Source of the DNA: Garcia nutans
Taxonomy: Eukaryota; Streptophyta; Magnoliopsida; Malpighiales; Euphorbiaceae
Length of the DNA: 64,000 nucleotides
NCBI GenBank assembly: GCA_947685225.1
Contig: CANTUV010000024.1
Span: 16,882,001-16,946,000 of the forward strand
Reading direction: 5' to 3'
Positions within the stretch are counted from its first letter, which is position 1; each line of letters starts with the position of its first letter. A program made the translations under genes and the position numbers. Shown here piece by piece: positions 23,320 to 35,250 of this stretch. The notes beneath the pieces were generated by a model. That model was given only the letters and a program-made list of their open reading frames with translations. It ran no database searches and was not told where the DNA came from.

Positions 23320-24305
23320 GAAGCTCGCTAGGTTGAAAACCCAAAAAGGGCAGCCTAGGCAAAAGTTAGAGCAGTCCGCTAGTTTCGAAAACCCGAAAGG
23401 GCGGGCTAGGCAACAATTAGGGCTAAATGAGAGAAAATCATCAATTAGAAAACCCGAAAGGGCTAATTGGCAACAGGAGTGATCTTGTGTATGCTGGTTT
23501 TATGTTTGGTTGTTCCCCAATTTAATAAAACATAATTAATGTTAAAATTGTTCTATGTGCACTGTTATAAGTATTCGACTTGATATGGATGAAATAAATA
23601 AAAATAATTGCAAAAGGTGATGACAAATTATAAATGGAAAATAAGCACCTTTTATTACTTTAGTTATTTTTCATCCTAATAAAACACTCTCTTAATTGAC
23701 AAATGTAAAATCTATGGCAGTCGATAAGTGTAACGTGCAGGCTAACTTTGCCTTAACCGATCAAAGTAGGCTTCAGTCAAGCAAGGCATGTCTAAGTCGG
23801 GAACAAAGTCAGAATCATGAGGCTCAGCTCCATACTGATGCCCAAGTCGGCGAGGATCATAGCATGTACCTTAACGAAGAGCAGCAAGGGGAACGTACAT
23901 CAAGTATGTCCGCATGGTGATATGAGAAATCTTCTGCCAAGGTACCAACCAACGAATATTGACTTCAGAGCGTGAGTGGATCCAGTCAACCCAGTCAACA
24001 TATGAAGAAGCAGGATGGAGAAGCTTCCTAGCAGAATGATGACGTGGCAGGTATCTGGCAAAATCGTTGGAGGGAGTATCAAGGAAACAAAGACGCTCCT
24101 GAAGCCAAATATGTGAAAAAAGAATTAAATTAAAAAAAAAAGAAAGAGTCTGCTAACTTGAAAACCCGTAAGGGCAGCTTAGGTAAAAATTAGGACAGCT
24201 CACTAGTTTCGAAAATCCGCATGGGCGAACTAAGCAAAAGTTAGAGCAATAAAAAAAAAAGAAAACCTAAATTGAAAACCTGAAAGGGCAGTTTAGGTAA
24301 TTACC
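23320..24305. repeat. GAAAACCCGAAAGGGC motif clusters after TAT pol
   Basis: Three copies of TTxGAAAACCCGAAAGGGCxxxCTAGG occur at 23330-23480 and three more at 24150-24300, spaced about 65-75 bp. Core ACCCGAAAGGG can fold as CCC/GGG around GAAA. The reverse complement of the same clusters is at 11.57-11.82 and 12.51 kb. Confidence 0.65.
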
Positions 24306-25010
24306 TGAAGCAACAATGGACTCCCAGTCAGTCTCTTTGACAATCCCGATTAAAATCGATCTAATCCAACTAAGGTCTCGGCTAAGATCACAGGTACCGG
24401 CTACAAGCCTCCTTCCATTTGGTCCATAATATCCAATACTCGTGGATCAATATGTTAGAAGAAACAAACAAGAATTGGCTGAGCAAGCAAAGACAAAGCA
24501 TGCGTCCCCATGCCTTAGTAGGAGCCAAATGAGAAAAACAAAGTCAATCAAAGGAGCAAGTAGAAATTTTTCACCTCTCATCAACCGAAGAACTTTGGGT
24601 TTTGGAATTTGAAATAACATCTGCATCTTCTGTTGAGTTTTGGAAATCAATGTGGGTAATGCCATTTGTTGATTATTTGGATGTCCAAGGATAGCCTCAA
24701 ATTCTTCAATCAAGGGACACATTTCAAAGCCATTAATTCTAAATACCCTAGAATTTGTATCCCACAAAGAAGCCACGACATGTAAGAAGGAGTGGTCCAA
24801 TTTGACATTTTGAAAACATTTTAAAACATCAAGCTTTGACCATGAAATTTGCTTCCAATGGATGGCATCCATATTCTTAAAAAGAATTTTTATTTTCTTT
24901 AAATGGTTCTCAGTCATGATTAATGAATAAAAGAGAACCAAAATTGTTAAAAGGGTCTTCACGTTGAAAGGGAAAAGAATTTTAGTTTTTGTACTAAAAG
25001 GGGCATGCAA
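23690..25010 (-). pseudogene. antisense DUF7745-like pseudogene downstream of TAT pol
   Basis: The reverse-strand frame 25010-24447 (187 residues) contains SWSKLDVLKCFQNVKLDHSF, a W-D-T-N-S-R-V-F-R-I-N segment, CPLIEEFEAILGHPNNQQM, TLISKTQQKMQML and LMRGEKFLLAPLIDF. Its C-terminal continuation lies at about 24080-23700 (VDWVDWIHSRSEVNI-like, YLMYVPLAAL-like) after a stop-rich gap. It is the counterpart of 10.89-12.26 kb. It runs opposite to pol and lies directly after it, as antisense reading frames do in some plant TAT elements. It is interrupted and probably inactive. Confidence 0.6.
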
Positions 25011-25336
25011 GGTGATTTATATAGAAGAAAATAAACCTTTTCCAAAAGTGAAATGGAAAAGATGATGGGAAAGGATAAGACCATATGGCATAAGGAAAGG
25101 AAGTGGTCACAATTTCTTTTTCCACTTTGGATTTGGTTTAACAAAAGAAGTGGATATTAATTATGTTGTAAGAAGAAAAAGAAAACATTGGTAGTAACGA
25201 AAAAAGAATTTTGCAGTAACAAAAAATAATGACAAATAATAAAAAAAAAGAGGGGAAAAGAAGGAATATAATAAAGAGGAAAATTGTATAGTTTTTATTA
25301 TTGTACAATGTTTTACAATTGCTACAATGTTTACAT

Positions 25337-25463
25337 ATCACTAAGAGGGTGGTGGTAGGTCACCAAATAAAGACTTGAAAAAGTCGTCGCCTGTTGGAGG
25401 AGGGGGCAAATCACTCGTCCCGGGACCACCCGAAGCAGAAGCACTAAAATCCCTATTGCCTTC
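25337..25463 (-). pseudogene. 3' end of the antisense plant mobile domain frame
   Basis: Read in reverse it encodes the tail GTSDLPPPPTGDDFFKSLFG followed by DLPPPS and a stop. This matches the C-terminus at 10.36-10.45 kb (PPPLIGDDFLSAFF...PPPPS). The upstream part of the gene is cut at 25464 by a Tekay-type LTR piece. Confidence 0.6.
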
Positions 25464-25534
25464 AAGATAGCATATACTTGTTTAGGGATACACAAGAGAT
25501 AATCCAATTAGGAATTAATTAGGGCAAACCCTAA

Positions 25535-25775
25535 CCCTGACACGCTCACCCACACGGGCGTGTCCATGACCGTGCCCTAACTCCACAACACAGAAGTATT
25601 TACACGCTCAACAACATGGGCGTGTTCCTGGGCATGTAAATTCTCAAATCTCACAGTAGCTATGACACGCTCAATAACACGGGCGTGCTACTGGTCGTGT
25701 CAAACCTACTGCCTCCAACACAATTGACACGCCTAAAGACCCTGGACGTGCTCATGGGCGTGTCCGGCCACAAAT
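25535..25775 (-). repeat. GACACGC...GGGCGTGTC motif array (LTR-G)
   Basis: At least ten half-sites of type GACACGCTCA and CACGGGCGTGTC in alternating orientation, located about 320-560 bp after the splice-donor-like site in element orientation, as in the other Tekay-type LTRs. Confidence 0.85.
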
Positions 25776-26528
25776 CAAGATTCCGACCAAAACAACCAAA
25801 CACTCAACAAAACACTTTTATACATTAACATCCTCTTCAAATAATCTTAACAAAACATACTCAAAACTCATCTCAAACTTGCAACACACCCAAAACAAGC
25901 CAAAACACACATCAAACACAAAACACAAAATCATCTCTTCCAACCACTTACTCTTTTCTTCAATCCATACTCAACATCCATCATCCAATCACTCAAACAC
26001 TTCTCACATCTCAAAATCAACCAACACACTCTTAAAAATCTATCAAACTCAAATATCATTTCAAATAAACACAAAGATCACAAAAGAACTTACCAAAGTT
26101 ATAAGACTTCTTGTATCATCCACTAGATCACTTCAATCTTCCATCAATTTGAGCTTAACACATCAAGATCTTCACTTTGTCTCTTGTTTTCCTTTGTCTA
26201 TGAAGGAGCCGGCCACACAAAGAAGAAAGAAGAAATGAACCACAAAAATAAAGTCAACTCTTCTTTTAATCTCCACCAAGTGTTCCAATTCAAGCAATTA
26301 CCAAAACACCCTTTTATCATTTGTTCTAGCTTTCTTTTTAATCCAATGCCCTTAATAGTCATTTCACCAATAACCAAATAAATATCTCTACCCCCTTGAC
26401 TCTTCATTTGACCAATTTATATGTTATATATATCATCATATACACAACATATACCATTCTCTCTAAACCCTATTTTCTTTCCCAATTTCTTTTCTCTTGC
26501 AATTAACACATATATACAATCCAATATA

Positions 26529-26564
26529 ACAACAACAACAACAACAACAACAATAACAATAACA
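26529..26564. repeat. (AAC)n microsatellite
   Basis: About nine AAC units followed by AATAAC units, within LTR-G close to its start. Confidence 0.9.
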
Positions 26565-26601
26565 TAATCAAAACTTCTAGACCACATATGAGGATATTAC
26601 A

Positions 26602-27954
26602 TTTAGAGAGTTGGGATCATGAAAAGATAGAGCTTTGAACATTCTTCTTTCTTTTTGGCGTTAACCTGAATCTTGATTGGGATAGTCTTTGCCTTTGCTA
26701 AAAGTTTGGTACCCATATTTGTTTCTTTTTTTCTTCTCCCTTTTCTTTCTTTTTATTTTTCTTACTCTACCCTTTCTTTGAGCATTTTATCTTTTTGTCC
26801 TTCTTCCTTGTAGGACTGTCAAGTATAAAACTTTCAAGAACTGGATGGTCTTTCTCCTTTTTCTCTGATTTTGATTGAATATTTGGTTGGGTTGGACCAA
26901 TTCAAGTCAAACTGTCCTTATAAACCAAATGGAAGCCTTTTGCTGCTTAGGTAAAAGAGAACTCAGTTAGCCTTCTGAACCTCCTTTTTAGGTTTTATCC
27001 TTTTTTTTTCTTTTCTTTTTCCCTCTTTTTTGTTTTGTCCTTTTTTCCTTTTCTTTCTTTTTTTCTTTTTCTTTTTCTTTCTTTTTTTTCTTTTTCTTTC
27101 TTTTTTTTCTTTTTTTTCTTTTCTTTCTTTTTTTCTTCTTCTTTTTTTTTGTTCTAGCTCTAAAAGAGTTGTCTTGTTTGTACCAACTTGGGTTTCCAAT
27201 AATGGATGAGTGGAGTGACATAAATCTTCTTTAACAGGGATAAATCATTTGTTACTCTGATGTTGTCTTGATATATTGGAGATATTATGTGAACTTCAAC
27301 TACTCTTATGGTTTTGAGAACATCAACTTTCTGTGCAGTCTTTGCTATGCATTCCTTTCTTTGATCTTCTTGTCCCTTCACCTTAGTGATCATAAGACTT
27401 GTCAAAAATATCACAACAGCTCAGGGTAGGTTGTTGGTGTTTGTAAGCCAATGAAAAGAAAGCTAAAATTTTATGAAGACTCAAAGGGACAACTAGGGAT
27501 TGATATCTAACTGGGTGGGTACTAGTTATTGGCTAACCAAATAATACCTAGATCATTTCTTCCTTAAATAAGTAGAGTTAAATTTCACCTCAAAAGTTTG
27601 TCTAAGCATGTTCTAAGACTGACTAGGACCTAGACAAAGGTAATTATGCAGTAGCCCTCTCTAAGTAAGCATACACAACTCAATGTTATAGAGTAATTCC
27701 CTCACCTAGTAAAGTCATTCAAGTCATGATGCCTAAATACATTAATTTATGAATATCAAGCTAGATTCCTCATTGGTTGAGCACCAAAATGAACAAAGAC
27801 CAACAAATTTTTTGATGAAAGTAATTTATTCAAATAAATTTAAATTTGAAAAAAACATAATTGTTCCAATTAAATATTAAAGAAAGCAAAACTGAAAAGC
27901 AACATTCAAACTAAGGAAAGTTTGTTAAGTTAAGCTTCTTTTCCTTTTGCATCT
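26602..27954 (-). other. reverse TAT internal region after gag, unassigned
   Basis: No recognisable protease or RT. It contains a long pyrimidine tract (about 27000-27150, T/C only), whose reverse-strand Lys/Glu-rich frames are not genes. It is probably the spacer after gag of the reverse TAT element; pol is absent, being replaced at 26601 by LTR-G. Confidence 0.45.
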
Positions 27955-29450
27955 TCAATTTTTTCCATCTTGAAAGGAAGATAAAACAAAATCTTCTTCC
28001 AATCCTTTTCCTACCATGAAGGTTGCCGGTGGAAGTATTATTCCAAACTTAGGCAAGGGATTATTCTTGGTATTGGGCTTGTCGAGCTCGGGCAACTTTC
28101 CACTATCAATCAAATTTTGGATCTCATGCCTCAACCTCACACATCTATCCGTTTCGTGTCCTTGCATTTGATGAAAGTGACAAAATGCCTTAGTGTTGAA
28201 AATAGGTGGGAGAGGGTTAGGCAAAGGACGAGGATTTAAGGATTGTAACAATCCCTTCTTTTGTAGCTTATTGAGAACCCAAGATAACGGTTTCCCCAAT
28301 TCTGAAAACTGCCTTCTACTCCTTGGCTAATAGCATTAACACCAACTGTCTTTTGCATGCCTTGGTTACCAGACTAATAGTTTCCTTTTTCATTCCTTCT
28401 TGTTGAAAAATGGTTCTTCTCTCTTTCCCATTCTTCGATTTGCAAACCAGCTTGGAGGAGATCTTTGAAATCATGAATGAGTGTATGAGACATCCTTTCA
28501 TGAAGACTTGGCAACACCCCTCTCACAGTCATCCTTATTTGATCAGATTCATCTGGCCTTTTCTTGAGCAAAGCGGCCTTATTTCTCCATCTTTTCACAT
28601 AGTCCACAAAATTTTCATTTGGTCGTTGCCTAATGGACTCAACTTCCATTAAGGTAACTTCCATTTCAACATTGTATCCATATTGTTGGATGAAGGCCTT
28701 GTATAGCAGATCCCAACTCTTTTGTGTTCCATCATCTAAGGTATTGAACCAATTTTAGATAACAAGGTCCAATGAGAGTATAAAATACCTTAGAGTTTGA
28801 GCCTTAGTAGCTCGGGCAGACTGCATAACAGTGATATACTGCTTCACATGGAGGTGAGAATTTCATGTTCCATCAAACTTTGCAAAGGATGGCATCTTGA
28901 ACTTGTATGGAACTTCTTCATCTAGCTCGAATAATTTGTCAACTTCGGACATTTCTTTGATTTTCAGCTTCTTCTCAAATTTCTTTTTTAAATCCGTGAT
29001 CATCTTTTCAACATCAGAAGTCTCGGTTTTCTCCATAGCTGATCTTTCAACAATCTTCAGTTCTTTCTTCTTGTCTTGAGGATCTTGGAAATATTGAGCC
29101 CAATCATCATCATCATCAATGATCACCTTATCATCATCAAAACCACTTCACCAACTTTAGTCTTCCCTTTGTCCTTTGGCTTCTTAGTGCTAGCAGATGC
29201 TTCAGCAAGATTTCCTAAAATCACAGCCATATGGTTCTTCATGGTCTCAGCTAGGGCCTCTTTTATTTCTTCCATCTTGGCATTGAGGGCATCATCCACC
29301 ATTCTTTGAATTTGTTCGGGCTCCATTACTTTTGGTGAAAATGAGATTGAGTCATTGCTAGATTCTTCGTCTCCAGCGTAGGTCGGATTGTCGTAAACTT
29401 TTGAACTGTCGTAATCCAGGGCTGTGAGCCAGAGAGGATTAATGATATGA
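27955..29450 (-). pseudogene. gag: TAT-lineage gag, inactivated
   Basis: In reverse: an N-terminal part with EPEQIQRMVDDALNAKMEEI (about 29330) and an acidic Asp-rich segment; a Lys/Glu-rich coiled-coil segment; PYKFKMPSFAKFDGT; the retrotransposon gag core (WNSHLHVKQY..., SIRQRPNENFVDYVKRWRNK at about 28630-28570); and a zinc-knuckle-like CHFHQMQGHETDRCVRLRHE (about 28180-28120), characteristic of TAT gag. Frameshifts occur at about 29130 and 28320. Stops include TGA in place of Trp after KFDGT (28863) and TAG near 28757. No protease follows. Confidence 0.85.
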
Positions 29451-29479
29451 AATGCAAATGTATGTATGCATGTATGCAC

Positions 29480-30509
29480 AAACACTTAACAAACAAGGAC
29501 AAATAGGACGTTCGTTCCAGCCTTATAACATCCACACACGAATGGCGAGTCTCTTTTCCTAGGTATATGGTTAACAAAATACCAACATGGGGTATCTTGT
29601 TTTCAAATATTTTCCTCGGACATTTCAACCAATAGTTATATTTTCGAAAATGAAAATCAGTTCATAATAATTTCCATTAATTAGGTTTTAATCCATTCAA
29701 CCAACTATAGTAGCTTTTATGCTATATTGGATTAAAACTAAATTAAGAGGTTTATTATAGATAGATTTCTCACTTGAAAAAGTAACTAATGATTCATGCC
29801 AAAAACAGGCCCATGGTTAATTATTCTTAGTATAAACTAGGCTCACAATTGATTTTTAGTATTTCATAATTGGCCTAAATAATTGTAAGCTCTTTTGAAG
29901 AAAAGGTTGGATAAAAATAATTTTATTTATATGCCTATTTTAAAAAAAATTTAGAAAAAACATATTTTGGGCTTTGTATTTGGGTCATGAGTAAGAGAAT
30001 TTTTTATTTGTTTTTAGAAAAGTTTCATTTCCAAAGACCATCCTGAAAATTTTTGAAAATAGCTTTGGTCTTTTGGACTTTAAAGAAAAATTTATTTTGA
30101 GCTCACATTGTATTTAGGTCATATTAGAAAAAGAACAAACCAAATAAGCCATGATTTAAGCCAAGATAAATTACCCATAGTCAAACAACAAGCATTTTGG
30201 GGTAAAATCCTAAGGAAAGTAACTAGGCCAATTACATGAGATTTAGTCTTTGGGTAAAAGGCTTAGGTTCCCATAGCAAGTATATACCAAATGGTATGAG
30301 GCTTTAAGTGGTTATGACATGCTCGATATCCATACATTGAGTGAAATTATAGTATCCCTTACATAACACAACACGGGTAACACGGGCATCCTAACTCACG
30401 CACACGATGCAATCTAATAGGATGTAATGGATAATATCATTATAAGAAAGAATAGAATTATATAAAGACCAATAGAATCAACTTCTCTTATCCCTAGTGG
30501 AATCGCCAA
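29480..30509 (-). other. reverse TAT leader and primer-binding site
   Basis: The reverse complement is collinear with 18870-19980. The primer-binding site TGGCGATTCCACTAGGGA lies at 30491-30508, one base inside the LTR-C end. Confidence 0.7.
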
Positions 30510-31229
30510 TGTGAGCGGGGATTTTCGCCCCCACTCCTGGTGGAATGGTTCTTGCGACTTCGGCACTCTTTAGGCTCGGGGCCTTAGAGAACACGGACCT
30601 AAGCCCGGATAAAATGGAGTCACCACCAGGACGGACTGGGAAAAAGAAAGGGGTATATGACTCGATTCCTAAGGAATCCCCAACCCCTAATGGGTTCAAA
30701 AAGTTGGGTATGTGTAGGGAAGGTGAAAAATGGCCCAGCACCCCCACAACGCCCGGTTCATTGTAACCGGCCTCCTTTACAGGTCTTAATATTATAAAAT
30801 TCATAATTATAACAATATTATCCATATTACACGCAAAAATTGAAATAAAGCATTATTATATTAAAATCAAAGCAATGTCATAACAAAGCAAATATATGTA
30901 CACCCATCCAAAGATGAAAACATGTCCTTATATCATCCATGTCTAAACTAAATAAGTGTAATATCCCCAAATGTGCCCTAGAAGTATTGATGTAATTGTT
31001 GCTTGATTTGAATTAAATGTTTATGTGTTTTTGGAAAGGAACAATGCATTTTGAGATAATGTATATGTTGGGTATATGGTAATATATATAACATATATGT
31101 TGGTCAAAAGGGATGGTCAATGGAAGAGGATATTTATTTGTGATATGTGAAATTACTTAAATGGGCATATAAGTGACAAGAGTTAAGTTAAATGGGTGAG
31201 GGCAATTTGGTAATTCACTACAAAAAAAA

Positions 31230-31700
31230 CAGTAATCTGCGACGCAATCTGCGACACCATTAACGACGAAATCAACGACCAAAATAAGATAGCGACAATA
31301 TCAGCGAGGAACAGCGAGAAAAATCGAGCGGACGGTAATGTCCTGGTCGCTAAAAAATCAACGACAAATCAGCGACCAATTGTGCATGTCGTTGATTAGT
31401 GACAAATCAGCGACAAAACAGAGACAAATTCAACGTCATTTTCATTTTTGGCGGGAATTATTTATTTTCGCTGAAAGTCGTCGCTGATTTAGTTTTGGTC
31501 ATTGAATTGTCTCTGTTTGGGTCGTTAATTTAGTCGCTGAATTTGTCGCTAATTTGCTCGCTAAATTTTGTCGCTGATGTGTCGCAGAATATGTCGCAAT
31601 ATTTTTCTCGTTGTTTCAGTCGTTGATTTGTCGCAGAATTCAATATTTTTTTTTTGTCACCTTTGGTCGCTGATTCTGTCGCAATTTTGTAATTGTTTGG
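31230..31700. repeat. CACTA subterminal GCGAC/GTCGC motifs, left end
   Basis: More than twenty copies of (A/T)GCGAC or GTCGC(T/A) in AATCAGCGACAAA-like contexts, in one orientation for the first ~200 bp and mostly in the other after about 31450. The two halves can pair. Confidence 0.85.
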
Positions 31701-32087
31701 CTATATTTTTCTAGTATTCCAATTTTTTTTTCTACACATTTTCAAGAACCTGTAGAATTTCAAATATAATAACCAAACATGTTTATAAAATAGTCATTCA
31801 TTGCAATAATAATCAAATAACACAACATTCATAATTAAGTTATTAGTGGCAATAAGTATACATAAACAATTCGAATGTAAAGTTTACCCCTTAAGAAAAT
31901 AGCTTACATTAATATTGTTAACCTTTCATATTTCAAATACCTGAAATATATATTTTAACAAAGAAGCATTGTTCCATATAACTATAATACATAATCTACC
32001 TTCAGGCACAGCTCGGTGATAAGAATCTAATGAAAATGAAAACTGAAAATAAAATAAATAGGCTTTTGAACCCTCATCCCAAACTAG

Positions 32088-32428
32088 TTAAGCATGAATA
32101 TTAAAATAAATAGTATAAGATTCATCTCTAAAACTTAGCAATGGTGCCAAAAGAAAATTCCTTTTTGCTCCCTCTGCTACAAAGCTGATGGGATGATACT
32201 GGCTCATTCCCTTGTTCATTACAAAGCTAACTCCCTGCTTAAAGTTAGCATGTGATGACTCCGAATTGCAGCTAAGCTTCAGACTTTTTCCTGACTTATA
32301 ATTCAATCCACTATATACAAAGCAGCCCTCATCACTTAATGACTCCATTGATATAGTTCCATCCTTTCCATCCAATCCAGAAACCAAATGAAAAATAGAT
32401 GATCCATCACTACTATCAGAATTTGCAA
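32088..32428 (-). pseudogene. captured last exon of a DUF1680 (GH127-like glycosidase) gene
   Basis: In reverse, after an intron-acceptor-like TTTTTTTTGGGCAG, the frame reads ANSDSSDGSSIFHLVSGLDG, then ISMESLSDEGCFVYSGLNYK, SGKSLKLSCNSES, GVSFVMNKGMSQYHPISFVA, NFLLAPLLSFRDESYTIYFN, followed by two more codons and a stop. This matches the C-terminal region of plant DUF1680 proteins (putative beta-L-arabinofuranosidase-like, with an AbfB-like C-terminal domain): the HPISFVA...RNFLLAPLLS..RDESYTVYFNI ending is characteristic. About 113 codons are open. The catalytic domain is not present. The sequence upstream (32429-32700) looks like intron. Confidence 0.75.
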
Positions 32429-33699
32429 CTGCCCAAAAAAAAGGAGAGAAACACAATACAAGATAAGACCAAGTTTCTTTTGATTGCCCAAAAAAAAGGA
32501 TACAAAGAAATATTTGTAGCAAATACTGCCTTCAAAGAGAAAAAATAATTACTATGCTTCCAAGCCTTGCCCTGATCTGTTAAAAGCAAAAAAACATGAA
32601 GGTTAATCATATAACTTAAAGTGCGATAATGATATTGTTCCAAGGAGGGTTGAAAGTAGAACTTTACCTTATGAATAGTAAAAAAACCAGAGATATTTTT
32701 ATTTTTACTAGGGTTAAGTATGATTTGAATGAACTAGTAAAGATTTTTACTTTCATAATTTACCAATTTTAAAACACAGCTAGAATTTCCCTGCAACCAA
32801 CAAAGGTAACCAACACTCTTGAGAAACAGAATTTTGAAAGGATAAAAAATCAAAAGATCAACAGCCTTAATAATAAAATGTGTTAGGAGAAAAATAAATG
32901 GAAAAAAATCCTCTGCTCAATAAACATTAGAGATTAGATAGATTTTATTACAAGAATCTTGCTGCAAATTCATTTGATGCTTATATGAGTTGATGCTCAT
33001 GAGTTGATGGCATCTCTAAAAAAGTCAAATAAGCAAGTAAATGGAAAACCACATTCAAAATGTGGCTGAATTTATGCAAGAGACGTGGCACATCTTATCT
33101 TAAAGTTATCATATCATATGAGACAATGAGAATTATCAAAATAATAGTGCAAATAACATGAACAGATGTCCAGCCCAAGGATTTAAAAGTATATTTGGTG
33201 TCATTTATAAATAGGTAACTTACTTGAAATATTTATAGTATGGATGCTGGTCCAACTCGAACACCAGTTACCTTCAAAACATAGTTAATTTGGAGATTTC
33301 TCTTCTGTCCTTTAGTTGAAATTAATTACCTACAAGAATTACGGCTTTCTCTAAGTACCATCTAACAAATTAATAAAAAAAAAAACTTATTTTGCTATCA
33401 ACACCCTACCACTGAGTTGAGACTACTCCACATGCTGCAAAAATTAGCGCAACTGCACCATAGTGTGGATAGTATCACCTCTTATCTGCAAATACAAAAA
33501 AATTTAGAATTGCTAGCGAGCTAACCTAATTGCCAAATATTTAACCAAGTTTTTAGAGTCATTTTCAAATACTTTACATTACTGACAAAATCATATTCCT
33601 CACAAGTTGAATTTCATTCAAATTGGATCAATTTTCCCATTTGGAGTGAAACCTTATAGGCAATAGGCTTCAAAATGGGGATTTCATTACAATTGTAAA

Positions 33700-34260
33700 T
33701 CTAAAAAGACAATGTAAGAAACACTATACTTGATATTGCCAATTTTCCAAACTAAAGAAAATTTCTTACTTTAGCAATGATCTGAAGTAAAATGAATTTG
33801 AATTAAAATCGAAGTCAAGTAACAGAGCAATAAGAAAAGGAAAAGGAATTGACCACAGCGAAATGCAGGCCCTCCGCCCTAGTAAGCGATCCACCAAATG
33901 CTTGACCGCCACTGCTTCAACAAACCACGAACACTCGTTCTTTTTCTCAATAGCAACTGTAGTCCCAAACCCCGAAGTTTCCAATTAAAGATCAAAACTA
34001 AAATTTGCTACTATTTCAGTAACAAATCACAGCAATTACAATAAACCTAAATCTAAAAGAATCATAGCACACAAACCAAAGAAAACAAAGAATCAAACAA
34101 GCACCTGAATTGTAGAAACCCTAACTCAATTTAGAATAAGATAGAGAGCTTAGTTAGAGAGAGGAAAAACAGAGACGAAACTGAAGAAGCAAAACTGGAG
34201 AATAGAAAAGAGAACAGATCTATTGACTTACATGGAGAGAGGTTCAATGCTAAGAACTTC
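33700..34260 (-). other. possible 5' end of a captured host gene in the CACTA element
   Basis: A 72-residue reverse frame (33984-33766) with codon use unlike the AT-rich surroundings is preceded (in reverse) by a purine/pyrimidine-biased stretch with AGAGAG runs (34140-34250), as in plant 5' untranslated regions. I do not recognise the peptide. It could belong to the same captured gene or to a second one. Confidence 0.3.
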
Positions 34261-34599
34261 TCATGTACTCCTCTCAAAACAAATGGGTTTCTGAATTTTT
34301 TATTTCATCTTTTAGTTTTTTGGGAATTATTATTAGGAAAAAAAAAATAGTATAAATAGGAAAGAAAGCAAGATTAAAAGAGAAGATGAGTTTTCTCAAA
34401 AAACACGATAAATGGACGGATCGAGAGAGAGAAGAGAAGGAGGACAAAGTTCTGAGAGTGGTTTTGCTTTCCCTCTTTTTTTTTTTTTTGTAATTTTTCC
34501 ATTTTTTTTTATAAGCGTTTTGCTCTGATTGATTTTGAATAGTAAAAAAACAAGTTTCAAAATGATTTCAATCCGCCAAATCGCATTTCTATCCCCGTC

Positions 34600-35160
34600 T
34601 GCATAATATATTTTTTTAACTTTTTTAAAATATTTTATATTTTTTAATATTTTTAATATACTAAAAATATATTTAATATATACTTTTAAAAATTAAATAT
34701 ATATTTAATATATTAAATGTTTATTCAAAATATACTTCTAAAAGGAGTATTTTTAAAATTAAAAATTAAAAAAGAGTATTTTTGAAATTGAAAAAGAAAA
34801 ATATATATTTTTAAAAATATTTTTTTAGAATAATTTTAAAGAAACTCCTTTTTTAATATTATGTATTTTTTATGTATTTTTAATATATTAAATATATATC
34901 TAATATATATTTTTAAAAAATGAATATATTTTTAATATATCAAATATATATTTAAAATATACTTGAAGTATTTTTAAAATTAAAAATTAAATAAAGGATA
35001 TTTTTTAAATTAAAAAGAAAAATGAATATTTTTAAAAATATTTTTATTTTTTTAGAAGATTTTGAAAAAATCTCGTTCGATATATGGGCTTTAAGACCGA
35101 GGCGAGTCGGTATCTTTTCTAAACTTTTTTTGATTTTACTTGAATTTTGCATTATATTTG
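34600..35160. repeat. AT-rich block with ATATTTTTAAAAATAT-type repeats
   Basis: Degenerate alternating A/T repeats (TTTAATATATTAAATATATA, TTTTTAAAATTAAAAATT) inside the CACTA element. Noncoding. Confidence 0.6.
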
Positions 35161-35250
35161 CGCATAAAATCTCTCTCTAAGGTAAAACTGTTGCAAGTGC
35201 CTTTCAGTTTTTGTAATACTTATACATTATATTATATTATGTGCTAAATA

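Larger units (their letters stand above)
25465..26601 (-). mobile_element. 5' part of a Tekay-type LTR in reverse (LTR-G)
   Basis: On the reverse strand it begins TGTAATATCCTCATATG at 26601. It carries an (AAC/GTT)n run, the leader with GTGTGGCCGGCTCC, the splice-donor-like TTGGTAAGT (cut at 26093/26094) and a GACACG/CGTGTC array (25540-25775). It ends abruptly at 25465 next to the mobile-domain fragment. The remaining half of the LTR is absent. Confidence 0.7.

Noticed and set aside
26963..27221. Lys/Glu-rich reverse-strand frames
   Set aside because: They are translations of a T/C-only tract and low-complexity; no gene signals.
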